Counted from the first letter of the stretch, positions 17,234 to 25,679 are shown. The stretch: DNA of 64,000 bases from Nocardia grenadensis NBRC 108939 (GCF_001613445.1 NZ_BDCJ01000003.1:248001-312000); one strand, 5' to 3'. The notes: generated by a model from the letters alone, not told the origin. Numbers and translations: made by a program.

Positions 17234-18216
17234 CAGCGGGCTCCGATCAGTTCGTCCCCGGTCGCCGTCGCGGCGGCCGAATCGTCTGCGATATCGAGGA
17301 AAACGGTCTCCAGGGATGCGGCGCGGGCCTCCAGCCCACCGAGCCGCACGCCCTGTTCGTCCGCCCAGCCGAGCAGCACCGACAGATCGCCCTGCAGGTC
17401 GTGGGTGCTGACAGTGACCCGGGCTCCCGCCTCGATGCGGGCGGTGGACAGATTCGGCAGCGGTAGCCCCGGATGGTCGAAGGCGATCCGCGCCGGATGG
17501 CCGTCGACGATCTCGCGCAGGGTCCCGGTGCGCGCCATCTCGCCCCGGTGCATGATCGCGACCCGATCGGCCAGCGCTTCCGCTTCGTCCAGATAGTGCG
17601 TGGTCAGCACCATGCCCACTCCCGAGTTCTTGAGCTCGGACAGCAGTCGCCAGGTCCCGCGCCGGCTCTCCGGGTCGAGTCCGGTGGTCGGTTCGTCGAG
17701 AAACAGCAACCGCGGTTGACCGAGCAGGGCGCAGGCCAGATCGACCCGGCGCTGTTCACCACCGGAGAGGGACCCGACCCGGACGCCGGCGCGATGGACC
17801 AGATCGACCTGCGCGAGAACCGTTGCGCTGCTCACCGGGTTACTACAGGTCCCGCGCCACATCTCGAGCGTTTCACGGACGGTGAGCTCGGTGGGCAGGC
17901 CCCCGGACTGCAGCATGATGCCGACCTGCGCGCGTACCTGGCCTCGGTGACGGTGTGGGTCGAGGCCGAAGATCTCGACCGAACCGGCAGAGGGTTCGAC
18001 CAGTCCCTCCAGTATGTCGAGCGTCGAGGTCTTGCCCGCGCCGTTGGTGCCCAGCAGGGCGAACACCTCGCCCTCGGCGACCTGGAGATCGATACCGCGG
18101 ACCGCTTCGAAGGCGGCCTTTCCGGTGCCGTAGGTCCGGCGCAGACCGCGCGCGACGACGATATCGTGTACCGGCCGCCCGGGCAGTTGCGGTGGATCGG
18201 GATATGCGCTGTTCAT
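17233..18216 (-). CDS. ABC transporter ATP-binding protein (DrrA-like)
   Basis: Cytoplasmic nucleotide-binding subunit of about 327 residues. Walker A is LLGTNGAGKTST, Q-loop VGIMLQSGG, signature LSGGEQRRVDLACALLGQP, Walker B LLFLDEPTTGLDP and the switch His in VLTTHYLDEAEALADR. A C-terminal extension of about 100 residues is typical of daunorubicin-resistance-type exporters. The start at 18216 (MNSAYPDPPQLPG) gives normal length; the frame is open further upstream but without family similarity. It is the first gene of the exporter/two-component operon. Confidence 0.88.
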   Translation of the reverse strand: MNSAYPDPPQLPGRPVHDIVVARGLRRTYGTGKAAFEAVRGIDLQVAEGEVFALLGTNGAGKTSTLDILEGLVEPSAGSVEIFGLDPHRHRGQVRAQVGIMLQSGGLPTELTVRETLEMWRGTCSNPVSSATVLAQVDLVHRAGVRVGSLSGGEQRRVDLACALLGQPRLLFLDEPTTGLDPESRRGTWRLLSELKNSGVGMVLTTHYLDEAEALADRVAIMHRGEMARTGTLREIVDGHPARIAFDHPGLPLPNLSTARIEAGARVTVSTHDLQGDLSVLLGWADEQGVRLGGLEARAASLETVFLDIADDSAAATATGDELIGAR

Positions 18217-18851
18217 ATCTTCTACGATCACCGCGCCGGACCGGGATCTGTAGTAAGCGCAGTCACCGGATATTCGTGCATTTCGCACGGTCCGGAGATG
18301 ACAAAAGTCATCATCCGCCCGCACCGGTTTCGCCCGACGGCCGACGATGAATCGCCGAACAGCCGGGCATCGAGCTGACGCGCCGCCGGGCAACCCACCA
18401 ACCACAGAGCAGCTGATAATCCCTCGATATCGATTCTCTCGCAAGATGATTGGCTCCCGCAGCGGCTGGACGTGCCCTGCGGCGCGCACGTAGAATCGAC
18501 TACGGCGCCGACCCGATCCGCTCACTCCCGATCGCGAACAGGAGATACCGCGAGACCGGCCGAGAGATCTTCTGCCGTACCGGCAATCCCCCTCCTGCCT
18601 TGAATCCCGGTGTACAGCCTTGTTCCGGAACGCCTCGTGCCGGGCCCGGACACCGGACGCCAACAGGTGCGGCACCTGTCCCGCGAGTCACCGGCTCCCG
18701 GAGAACAACCCGAACCCGACCGAGTCGCACCCGGGTGCCGCTTGCCCACCGGTACCGCGGTCGGCCGCGCGATCCAGCGAGCCCATCGATCGGCCGGTCC
18801 GACAACTCCCGCCGGGAGACACCGGCACACCAGAAACTTCGGAGGTCTGTG
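18217..18851. other. Long intergenic region
   Basis: About 635 bases between the ABC operon and a small ORF. It should hold the ABC operon promoter close to 18217. No frame shows recognisable protein sequence, and no RNA gene or clear repeat was found. Confidence 0.4.
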
Positions 18852-18962
18852 ATGACATCGGATATCGGCGCACGTCAGGGCGCATCGGCGGATGCCGTCG
18901 AACATCACCACGGGCATTCGGCGCGCACCGGCGATCCGGCCGGCCCGTTCGTCTGGCCATGA
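18852..18962 (+). CDS. Possible 36-residue small protein
   Basis: ATG 18852 follows GGAGG at about six bases and encodes a short hydrophilic peptide with a His cluster (AVEHHHGHSARTGDP), ending FVWP. It is unrecognised. The ribosome-binding site is the main support; it is followed by a scar of gene fragments, so it could itself be a relic. Confidence 0.3.
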   Translation: MTSDIGARQGASADAVEHHHGHSARTGDPAGPFVWP

Positions 18963-18973
18963 TCGGCGAGCCG

Positions 18974-19110
18974 TCAGTGCTTGCGACCGATAGCCCCGTA
19001 GAGCACCAGCTTGGTCTCCGGCAGATCGTCGGCGAGCCACTGCTGCAGGGGAACTACGCCGGGCCCGGTGTTCTCGAATTCGTCCGGGAACGCGGTCACC
19101 TCCGCGCGCG
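18974..19110 (-). pseudogene. Unidentified protein C-terminus, likely gene fragment
   Basis: The minus strand reads EVTAFPDEFENTGPGVVPLQ, then QWLADDLPETKLVLYGAIGR before a stop. The residue mix looks protein-coding, but the sequence beyond 19110 belongs to a hydrolase fragment on the other strand, so the N-terminal part is missing. I cannot name the family. Confidence 0.3.
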
Positions 19111-19124
19111 ATCGGCACCGGACC

Positions 19125-19325
19125 TGCGCGGAACTGTTTCTGCTGTGCTCCCGGGTCTGTGCCGATACGGCGACCCTGCAGGCGGCCGAGGCACCGCATT
19201 TCTCCCCGGCCGCGCGATTGCGTACCTTCGTGCTGCCCGGAAGCGGGCACTCGGTGAATCTGGCCCGCAACACCGCCGACTATCAGGCGGCGGTGTTGGA
19301 GTGGATGGAGTCGATCGCCGGCTGA
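19125..19325 (+). pseudogene. C-terminal fragment of an alpha/beta hydrolase
   Basis: The plus strand reads AAEAPHFSPAARLRTFVLPG, then SGHSVNLARNTADYQAAVLE before a stop. This is the C-terminal helix region with the catalytic His (GSGHSVNL) of an alpha/beta hydrolase. The nucleophile elbow and core are absent, so it is a truncated remnant. Confidence 0.5.
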
Positions 19326-19345
19326 GCGCCGCGGCGAACACGGCG

Positions 19346-20308
19346 TCAGTTCAGGCCGGCCGCTTCCTTGGCGATGACCGCGAGCCGGGTCTGCGCCGCC
19401 GAGACCACCCCGTGCCGTTTCTTGTGTGCCTCTTCATAGGCGACGACTGCCCGGATATCGGCCGGATCGGTCAATTCCTTGACCGCGGCGACCGCTCGGC
19501 TCACATTGAGCCGGTCGTAGTCGGCGATGGGCAACTCCCCCGGCTCGAGCACGCCTGTGGCCGCGCGGACCGAATGCAGCGAAGCGGCCGCGATACCCGC
19601 GCCTTCCCGGCGGGTGACCTGTTCGGCGCTTTCGAGCGCGGCGTCGCGGGAGGCGGTCAGCGTCCGGGCGGCGATATCACCGGCGTGCGCGCCTCGGGAC
19701 AGTAGTTCACCGAGCGCGGGCGGGGTGGCCCGGACGGTGTCCAGCGCCCGGTCCACACCGCGTGCGGACCACGTGACGGGCAGATTGACCAGTTTCACGG
19801 CAGCACCGGCCGCCGCCTGTAGCGGCGTGCGGCGCAACGCGGCCGGGCCGCCGAGTGCCTCCTCGGCCAGGACAGTGGTCAGCCAGTCCACGGTCGCGGA
19901 ATGCGCGGTGATCAGGCGCTGCGCCAGCGCCGCGATATCGCCGCGTCCCGCGCTGGTCGCCAGGGCCTTGACGTACCGCGCGCGGTCGAGGAGCTGGTGT
20001 TCCAGGGTGAGATCGCCCAGCAGGGCCTCGTCGAACGGCTGCGCCTGGTCGAGGAGCGCCTTCACCACGGCGGTGGCCCGGCCGAGGAAGGGGCCGATCA
20101 CCTCGGGTACGCCGCCGAGTTCACGAATAGCGGCGCCGACGGTTTCGGCACGCGCCCGCGCATTGTCGGCGTTCTCGGACAGTTCGCGGCGCACTGCCTC
20201 GGTCCGGGCCTGTCCGATCCGGGTTTCCGCGATCTGGATCTCGGTATCGGTCAACTCACGGATCGCACGCAGCTGCGCCAGCAGAGTGGTGGTTTCACGC
20301 GAAGTCAT
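19346..20308 (-). CDS. Ferritin-like helical protein, 320 residues
   Basis: The protein is almost entirely alpha-helical. Residues 1-165 form a four-helix bundle of ferritin-like type: LLAQLRAIRELTDTEIQIAE, then DNARARAETVGAAIRELGGV, LTLEHQLLDRARYVKALATS and RLITAHSATVDWLTTVLAEE, with E-x-x-H-like pairs that could bind metal. The middle is Ala-rich, and a conserved-looking C-terminal module reads PIADYDRLNVSRAVAAVKEL with YEEAHKKRHGVVSAAQTRLA. Actinobacterial homologues are annotated as ferritin-like domain proteins; function is unproven. No signal peptide. ATG 20308 follows GGAGGAACGATATTCGT. Confidence 0.65.
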   Translation of the reverse strand: MTSRETTTLLAQLRAIRELTDTEIQIAETRIGQARTEAVRRELSENADNARARAETVGAAIRELGGVPEVIGPFLGRATAVVKALLDQAQPFDEALLGDLTLEHQLLDRARYVKALATSAGRGDIAALAQRLITAHSATVDWLTTVLAEEALGGPAALRRTPLQAAAGAAVKLVNLPVTWSARGVDRALDTVRATPPALGELLSRGAHAGDIAARTLTASRDAALESAEQVTRREGAGIAAASLHSVRAATGVLEPGELPIADYDRLNVSRAVAAVKELTDPADIRAVVAYEEAHKKRHGVVSAAQTRLAVIAKEAAGLN

Positions 20309-20615
20309 ACGAATATCGTTCCTCCGGTGTCGATTTTCTGGCGGGTGCCACGTTGCACCTCTTCCGCGCCTACCCGTTCCGCCTCTCGATAATCAGCGCC
20401 GTCGAAAGGACTTCGCCGGCCCGCCGTGCCGAGAGATATCGAGCGGCCCACTTCCGGCCGACCGTGCCACCGCTGGGATTATCCGAGCGTTTGCTCGGGT
20501 ACGGTGCGCGACGGTCGGTGCGGGAGGTGGCATTGGCGTCGTCGGCGAAGCTGCTCAGCGGTCTCGTGGGGCGGCTGACCGGCGCCCGGCCGGCCGTTTC
20601 CTCGCCCCCCCGGCG
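20309..20615. other. Intergenic region, promoter side of the ferritin-like gene
   Basis: About 300 bases between two minus-strand genes. No frame has recognisable protein sequence and no strong hairpin was seen. Confidence 0.35.
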
Positions 20616-21356
20616 TCAGCCCTGACGAGTGGGACGGATGGTCAGGTCGCCGATCTCGACGTCCTCCGGTTGATCGATGGCGAACGCGATCGCCCGGGCC
20701 ACCGCCACGGGATCGATTCCGAGTTCGGCCATGTTCCGCCTGACCTGCTCACGCACGGCCGGATCGTCGACAGCGTGATCGATGAACTCGGTGCGTACAT
20801 ATCCCGGGGAGATCGACGTCGTCCGCAGCACACCGTCGGTGCTCTCCTGACGCAAACCCTCCAGCAGGGTGCGGACCGCGTTCTTGGTCCCGGCGTACAC
20901 CGCCTGGGTGGGGACGATCTTCAGGCCCGCGGTCGACACCACGGTGACCAGGTGACCACTGCCCTGGCCACGGAAGATCGGCATTGCCGCCGCGATCCCG
21001 TGCAGGATTCCCTTGACGTTCACATCGACCATCGCCGACCAGCCCGCCACGTCCAGGTCGGCAACAGGACCGATCCTGCTGATTCCGGCATTGCCCACGA
21101 GCACATCCAGCCGGCCGAAACGCTCGACGGCCAGGTCGACGAGTGCCCGGAGGTCACCGGGCTCGATGACGTCCACCCGAGTCGCCGCGGCCCGGCCACC
21201 CGCGGTCTCGATCTCGGCGACGAGCCGGTACAGCCGATCGATGCGGCGGGCACCGGGGACAACGGCCGCACCTTCGGCGGCTAGATGACGCGCTGTCGCC
21301 TCGCCGATTCCACTACTGGCACCGGTGATCGCGACGACTTTGCCATGAATGGCCAC
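20616..21356 (-). CDS. Short-chain dehydrogenase/reductase
   Basis: A classical SDR of 246 residues. The cofactor motif is VVAITGASSGIGEATARHLA (T-G-x3-G-x-G), with D in ATRVDVIEPG and NAG in LVGNAGISRIG. The catalytic Ser is in VVSTAGLKIV and Y-x3-K is AVYAGTKNAV. An Arg pair in GARRIDRL after strand 2 suggests NADP(H) preference. GTG 21356 is preferred over ATG 21371 because GGAGG lies at ideal spacing. It is divergent from a TetR gene, and the shared intergenic DNA holds paired operators, so the TetR probably represses it. Confidence 0.85.
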   Translation of the reverse strand: MAIHGKVVAITGASSGIGEATARHLAAEGAAVVPGARRIDRLYRLVAEIETAGGRAAATRVDVIEPGDLRALVDLAVERFGRLDVLVGNAGISRIGPVADLDVAGWSAMVDVNVKGILHGIAAAMPIFRGQGSGHLVTVVSTAGLKIVPTQAVYAGTKNAVRTLLEGLRQESTDGVLRTTSISPGYVRTEFIDHAVDDPAVREQVRRNMAELGIDPVAVARAIAFAIDQPEDVEIGDLTIRPTRQG

Positions 21357-21370
21357 AGGGAACCTCCGCA

Positions 21371-21422
21371 TATAATGGACACATGTCCGTTTACTCAGAC
21401 CACCCTACCGGACAACTGTCCG
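21371..21422 (+). promoter_or_regulatory. TATAAT box and two GGACA-N2-TGTCC operators
   Basis: A perfect TATAAT (21371-21376) lies seven bases before the TetR start codon. Two 12-bp palindromes, GGACACATGTCC (21377-21388) and GGACAACTGTCC (21410-21421), are centred 33 bp apart, i.e. on the same helix face. The first includes the start codon; the second is inside the first codons. This fits autoregulation and control of the divergent SDR gene. Confidence 0.6.
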
Positions 21423-21985
21423 CTTCTGCTGGGCGCGGCAGTACGCGGCGCGCGGACGCGCAGCGCAACCGCGAACGCATCCTGATTGCCGCCCGCGATC
21501 TCGTGCGCGAGCAGGGAGAGCTGAAGCTCAACGCGGTCGCGAAAGCCTGCGGAATCGGGCAGGGCACCCTGTACCGGCACTTCCCCACCCGCGAGGACCT
21601 CCTTGCCGAGGTGTATCACCGAGAAGTGCAGGAGTTGGTCGGCGCGGCGGCGACACTGCTGGCGGCCCACCCGCCACTGGATGCGCTGGCGGCGTGGCTC
21701 GAGCGCGTTGCCGCCTACGCGCGGGTCAAACGCGATGTGTTCGCCGCGGTCGAAGCGGCGACGTGGCGTGACCTCGCCGCCCACAGCTTCGGCCCGATCG
21801 GTCAGGCGGTGGAACTACTGCTGTCCGCGGGCCGTTCGGCAGGCACCATCCGGGCCGACGCCGAAGCCCGCGATGTCATCGTGCTCATCAGCTGGCTGTC
21901 GCGGCTGGACGACGCCGAACTCGACACGCGCGGGCCGCGCTTGTTGTCGATCCTCATCGATGGTCTCCGGGCACACCGTTCCTGA
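21383..21985 (+). CDS. TetR-family regulator, probably leaderless
   Basis: A 200-residue repressor with the DNA-binding core NRERILIAARDLVREQGELK, then LNAVAKACGIGQGTLYRHFP and TREDLLAEVYHREVQELVGA. The recognition helix GQGTLYRHFP is canonical. The C-terminal ligand domain is helical (SAGTIRADAEARDVIVLISW). The ATG coincides with the transcription start expected from the TATAAT box and lacks a ribosome-binding site, so translation is probably leaderless. Confidence 0.87.
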   Translation: MSVYSDHPTGQLSASAGRGSTRRADAQRNRERILIAARDLVREQGELKLNAVAKACGIGQGTLYRHFPTREDLLAEVYHREVQELVGAAATLLAAHPPLDALAAWLERVAAYARVKRDVFAAVEAATWRDLAAHSFGPIGQAVELLLSAGRSAGTIRADAEARDVIVLISWLSRLDDAELDTRGPRLLSILIDGLRAHRS

Positions 21986-22125
21986 GAGCGGCGACCCGCC
22001 ACGGTTCGGCGGAATCCACGTGACGCAGGAGCCGCAGCGTGTCCCCGGTGCCAAGTAATTGGTCGACATCCATCCAGAGCGAGCACGCGGAACGGAACAC
22101 AGCCGCCCTGCTCTACGCTGAGTCC

Positions 22126-22674
22126 ATGGCGACGCTCCGTGAGGCCCAGAAGGAGATGACCCGCGAATCCCTGCTCGAGGCCGGTCTCGAACTATTCGTA
22201 TCGAAGGGTTACGCGACCGCCAAGGTCGACCTGATCAAGGCCCACATCACCGAGCGGCCCAGGCCGGCACTGGACCGGGTCCCCACCACCACGCACGGAT
22301 CGACGGAGCGGGAACTGGTCGCGGTGGTCGAAGACGGATCCCGGGAGCGGATCCGCGCCTGGCTCGACGCGAGCGCACAGCGTTCGGATACCGTCCGGCC
22401 CTACAACACCACGGCCTTCGAGGCGGCGGCGGTCGATCCGGAGCTCCGCGGGCTGTTCGACGAATGGATGAACGAGGCGATCGGCGATATAGAGGACGGC
22501 CTCGAGCGGGCCGGGCGGTTCGCGGCCGGGACGCGCCGGTTCCGCGGTGTCCTCGCGAGCACCGAACTGGACCACGTCGCACGGAACTGGACGGCGGGAC
22601 AGTGGGGAACCGGGTACGAGAAGATGCTCGACGTCCGCACCGACAGCTGGTTCGGCTTCCTCGGCCGCGGCTGA
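22126..22674 (+). CDS. TetR-like protein with eroded DNA-binding domain
   Basis: About 182 residues. Helix 1 is normal for TetR (EMTRESLLEAGLELFVSKGY), but the helix-turn-helix that should follow is not recognisable: the sequence KVDLIKAHITERPRPALDRV replaces the D-I-x-x-x-A-G-x-S-x-x-T-x-Y-x-H-F pattern, and HGSTERELVAVVEDG then resembles the region just after it. The C-terminal domain (AFEAAAVDPELRGLFDEWMN) looks intact. It may be an inactive relic or a regulator that no longer binds DNA. ATG 22126 lies six bases after a TACGCT box and has no ribosome-binding site, suggesting a leaderless start. Confidence 0.55.
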   Translation: MATLREAQKEMTRESLLEAGLELFVSKGYATAKVDLIKAHITERPRPALDRVPTTTHGSTERELVAVVEDGSRERIRAWLDASAQRSDTVRPYNTTAFEAAAVDPELRGLFDEWMNEAIGDIEDGLERAGRFAAGTRRFRGVLASTELDHVARNWTAGQWGTGYEKMLDVRTDSWFGFLGRG

Positions 22675-22758
22675 TCCTGCCGTCGGCCCGAAGCCGGCAT
22701 CCGGCTCCCGCAGCCGGCGCGGCTACGGTGACGGGACCAGGGTGAACAGGAGTCGTTC

Positions 22759-24294
22759 ATGGTGCGATTGGACCATCTCGTGAACGTACTGGGTGGATAC
22801 GGAGTGCGATTGCGCTGCTGCCCGGTGTCGCGGGCGACCGTGATCCGCAGTGTCGCGATGTTCGACGCCACCGGGGCGGAAGAAGCGACCGGCGATATCC
22901 TCCTGGCCGTAGGCGCCGGATCGGTGCGGACGGCGGTCGCCGGAGCGCGGGCGGCGAGGGCGGTCGCGGTACTGGTCCGCGGGGGCACCGACGCCGACCG
23001 GGAAGCGTCCGCGATCGGACCCGAGGACGGGGTCGCGGTGCTGGTGGTCGATCCCGAGGTGTCGTGGAGCCAGCTCGCCGGGGTGGTCTACGGGCTGGTG
23101 CTGGAGGGGCGGGAAACGGCCTCCGGGCGCGGTCCCACAGATCTTTTCGCCCTGGCGGACAGCTTGGCGACCGCGGTGGACGGTGCGGTGACGATCGAGG
23201 ATCCGCTGTCCCGGGTGATGGCGTACTCCACGGCGGGGCGGGTGGCCGACCGCGCCCTGCGGGAGACGGTACTGCAACGCCGGCAACCCGCTCCCCTGCG
23301 CGAACTTTTCGAATCACGCAGCGTCCATACGCATCTCGCGAACTCCGACGAGCCCGTATTCGTCGAACCGGACCCCGGGCACGGGCTCGACGGACGGATG
23401 GTGGTCGCGGTGCGGGTGGGCCGGGAACTGCTGGGTGCGGTGTGGGTGGTCTGCATCGCACCGATGACGGGCGCCCGACGGGCCGCGCTGGCCGACGGGG
23501 CCCGGACGGTGGCACTGCATCTGCTGCGGTCGCGGGCCAGCGCGGACCTGGAACGCCAGGTCGAATCCGAGCTGGTGATCCGGCTGCTGGAGGGCAGCCC
23601 GGATGCCACCACCGTGGTCGGCCGGCTCGGGTTGGCGCCGGCCCCTTTACGTGTCGTCGCGGTACGCGCTCAGATCGCGGCGCAGCGGCATGCCGGGCTG
23701 CTGCTGGCCTTCGAGCAGGCCACGTTCGGTTTCGGCTGGTCGCGGCCGGGGCGCAGCACTTTGTCGGACAACACCGTCTACACGATCCTGCCCAGCGACC
23801 GGGTCCGGACGGCACGAGACTGGGTGACCGCACTGCGCACGGCGCTTCCGGCCCGCGTGACCCTGTCGGCCGGGATCGGCGGACCGGGCACGGCCGCCGA
23901 CCTGCCGGCCTCCCGTCAGGAGGCGGACGAATGCCTGGCACTGCACGAACAGGGGTCGGCGGAGATCGCCTACCCGGCCTACGATGAGTCGTGGGGCGAG
24001 ATCCTGCTCCAGCGGTTGCGGGCCGCGGCCCGGACCGGCCGGATACCGGCGCGCGGCCCGGTCGCGGAGTTGCGCCGGTACGACAGCGCGCACGCCACAG
24101 ACTATGTGGCGACCCTGCGGGCGTGGCTCGATGCGCAGGGCGATCCGGTGCTCGCCGCCGCGGGCCTGGGCGTCCACCCGAACACCGTCCGCAACCGGAT
24201 ACGGAAGATGCGCGAAGTGGCCGCGCTCGACCTGGAAGACGCCCGAACCCGATTGGCCATGACCATCGATCTGGCGGCCTTCGAAGACGACTGA
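22759..24294 (+). CDS. PucR/CdaR-family transcriptional regulator
   Basis: A 511-residue activator-type protein. An N-terminal PucR-like sensor (residues 1-130, ATGDILLAVGAGSVRTAVAG) leads into a GAF-like region (AVDGAVTIEDPLSRVMAYST). A GGDEF-like fold follows, around RVTLSAGIGGPGTAADLPAS and RQEADECLALHEQGSAEIAY, and then the C-terminal PucR helix-turn-helix LAAAGLGVHPNTVRNRIRKM. Relatives control purine, amino-acid or fatty-acid catabolism; no target is obvious here. ATG 22759 follows CAGGAG. Confidence 0.82.
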   Translation: MVRLDHLVNVLGGYGVRLRCCPVSRATVIRSVAMFDATGAEEATGDILLAVGAGSVRTAVAGARAARAVAVLVRGGTDADREASAIGPEDGVAVLVVDPEVSWSQLAGVVYGLVLEGRETASGRGPTDLFALADSLATAVDGAVTIEDPLSRVMAYSTAGRVADRALRETVLQRRQPAPLRELFESRSVHTHLANSDEPVFVEPDPGHGLDGRMVVAVRVGRELLGAVWVVCIAPMTGARRAALADGARTVALHLLRSRASADLERQVESELVIRLLEGSPDATTVVGRLGLAPAPLRVVAVRAQIAAQRHAGLLLAFEQATFGFGWSRPGRSTLSDNTVYTILPSDRVRTARDWVTALRTALPARVTLSAGIGGPGTAADLPASRQEADECLALHEQGSAEIAYPAYDESWGEILLQRLRAAARTGRIPARGPVAELRRYDSAHATDYVATLRAWLDAQGDPVLAAAGLGVHPNTVRNRIRKMREVAALDLEDARTRLAMTIDLAAFEDD

Positions 24295-24414
24295 CCACCC
24301 GGTTGTGGAAAACGAACAACTGATGGGGGCCGAACTGTGCCAGGCCGACAAGCGCCCCGTCGCGGAGCGGGCCATGATGGCTGTGACAGCGCATCGTTCG
24401 ACGTGGAGGTGAGC

Positions 24415-24489
24415 ATGGCGCGCGCAACGAGTCGGCTCGACCCCGAACGAGCAGCACGGTATCGGGTGCAGCACTCGATACCCGGCTGA
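24415..24489 (+). CDS. 24-codon ORF ahead of the Gre-factor gene
   Basis: ATG 24415 is preceded by a near-perfect GGAGGTGA and encodes MARATSRLDPERAARYRVQH followed by SIPG and a stop. Twenty bases after the stop begins a pair of strong hairpins, and the Gre-factor gene follows. The layout resembles a leader peptide of an attenuator, though regulatory codon runs are not obvious apart from several Arg codons. Confidence 0.4.
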   Translation: MARATSRLDPERAARYRVQHSIPG

Positions 24490-24509
24490 ATCCTCGGCTA
24501 TCTCCCCAT

Positions 24510-24596
24510 CCGTGGAGCCGGTGTCCTGCGTACCCGGCTCCACGGAGTTCTGCCGTCGGGGCGGCCTCTCCTCCCCGGCCCCGACGGCAGAACTCC
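24510..24596 (+). terminator. Tandem strong hairpins in the leader of the Gre-factor gene
   Basis: Hairpin 1 is a perfect 12-bp stem (24510-24521 with 24534-24545). Hairpin 2 is a perfect 19-bp stem (24544-24562 with 24578-24596). The two stems share bases 24544-24545, so both cannot be fully paired at once. They end 27 bases before the ATG of the Gre-factor gene. They are either terminators of the upstream transcript or a conditional leader structure; there is no U-tract. Confidence 0.6.
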
Positions 24597-24623
24597 TTCC
24601 CGATCAAATCCTGTAGGACGGAT

Positions 24624-25100
24624 ATGACCAGTAGCTCGCCTGTATGGCTGACACCGCACGCCCACGAACAACTCCGGTCCGAACTGGCCGACCTGCTCGC
24701 CGCCGATGCCGCCGGACAGGCCGAGAACGCCGACCCGGAAGACCGGCTCACCGCTCGGCATCAGCGCTCGGCCCGTATCGCGCATATCCGGGACCTGCTG
24801 AACAACGCAGTATTCGGGCAGGACCCACCGGACGACGGCATCGCCGAACCCGGGATGGTACTCACCGTCCGCTACGACGATACCGCCGAAACCGAAACCT
24901 TCCTGCTCGGCAGCCGCGCCGGCGATCACGACGAGCTGGAGGTCTACTCCCCCGACTCCCCCCTCGGAGCCGCGCTCACCGGAGCCCGGCGCGGCGAACA
25001 GCGCACCTACCGTGTACCCAACGGCACCGAATTCCGGGTCACCCTGCTCGAGGCCGTCCCCTACGGGCACACTGTGGTGAGCGCTTCTCACCCAGTATGA
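24624..25100 (+). CDS. GreA/GreB-family transcription elongation factor homologue
   Basis: A 158-residue cytoplasmic protein. The N-terminal half is a coiled coil (LTPHAHEQLRSELADLLAAD, ARHQRSARIAHIRDLLNNAV) as in Gre factors, whose tip enters the RNA polymerase secondary channel. The C-terminal half is the FKBP-like Gre domain (GMVLTVRYDDTAETETFLLG, SPLGAALTGARRGEQRTYRV, FRVTLLEAVPYG). The tip has acidic residues (ENADPEDRL) of the kind that coordinate the catalytic Mg. It is probably a paralogue of the housekeeping GreA. Its stop overlaps the next gene by four bases. Confidence 0.8.
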   Translation: MTSSSPVWLTPHAHEQLRSELADLLAADAAGQAENADPEDRLTARHQRSARIAHIRDLLNNAVFGQDPPDDGIAEPGMVLTVRYDDTAETETFLLGSRAGDHDELEVYSPDSPLGAALTGARRGEQRTYRVPNGTEFRVTLLEAVPYGHTVVSASHPV

Positions 25101-25609
25101 GGGCCGTTCGATCGAGTGCGAGGATGCAGGTGCGCACGAGTGGGGTAACCCTTGTCCATATCGATTCCCCGGCGATCGTCCGGGACGACCGGACGATCGC
25201 ACTGCCGATCCGGTCCTGGCTGTCCGCGGGGTTCTGGGAACTCTTCGGCCTCCCCCGTGCCGACCGCGCACTGTCCGGGCTCTCGTTCGGCACCGAGGAC
25301 GCTCCGCGTACCTACCTCGCCCGGCGCGGCGCCGATCCCACGACCTGGAGACCGGAGCCGCTGCGGGTGGATATTCCCGTCACGCTGGGTCCCGGCCCGG
25401 GAGTACTGGAGGTCTCGGGGCCGATGAGCCGGGCCCGACGCCGCCGGGTCGAACGAACCACGCTGGTGATCGCCCTGGCCACACCGCTCGACCACCCACC
25501 GGATTCGGTTCTCCCGGAACAGATGTGGGAGGACGCCCGATGGCACACGACGATCCTGGTGCCCGACGCCCACCCGATGACGCCGATGCGGAACAACGAC
25601 GGCCGATAG
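25097..25609 (+). CDS. Hypothetical protein, 170 residues, coupled to the Gre-factor gene
   Basis: I do not recognise a family. The protein is soluble, beta-rich in appearance, with SPAIVRDDRTIALPIRSWLS, GFWELFGLPRADRALSGLSF, LRVDIPVTLGPGPGVLEVSG and an Arg-rich stretch MSRARRRRVERTTLVIALAT. ATG 25097 overlaps the stop of the Gre-factor homologue (ATGA), so the two are translationally coupled and likely act together. A second in-frame ATG lies at 25124. Confidence 0.55.
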   Translation: MRAVRSSARMQVRTSGVTLVHIDSPAIVRDDRTIALPIRSWLSAGFWELFGLPRADRALSGLSFGTEDAPRTYLARRGADPTTWRPEPLRVDIPVTLGPGPGVLEVSGPMSRARRRRVERTTLVIALATPLDHPPDSVLPEQMWEDARWHTTILVPDAHPMTPMRNNDGR

Positions 25610-25679
25610 CGCACATTCCGTGGCGGCACGCCCACGAACCCGCGTACCGGCCTACGAGGCCTGTCGTTCCGGGCACCCA

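Noticed and set aside
22757..24751. 664-codon minus-strand frame opposite the PucR gene
   Set aside because: Its Arg/Pro/Ser composition is the usual antisense shadow of a GC-rich gene; the PucR domain reading on the plus strand is convincing.
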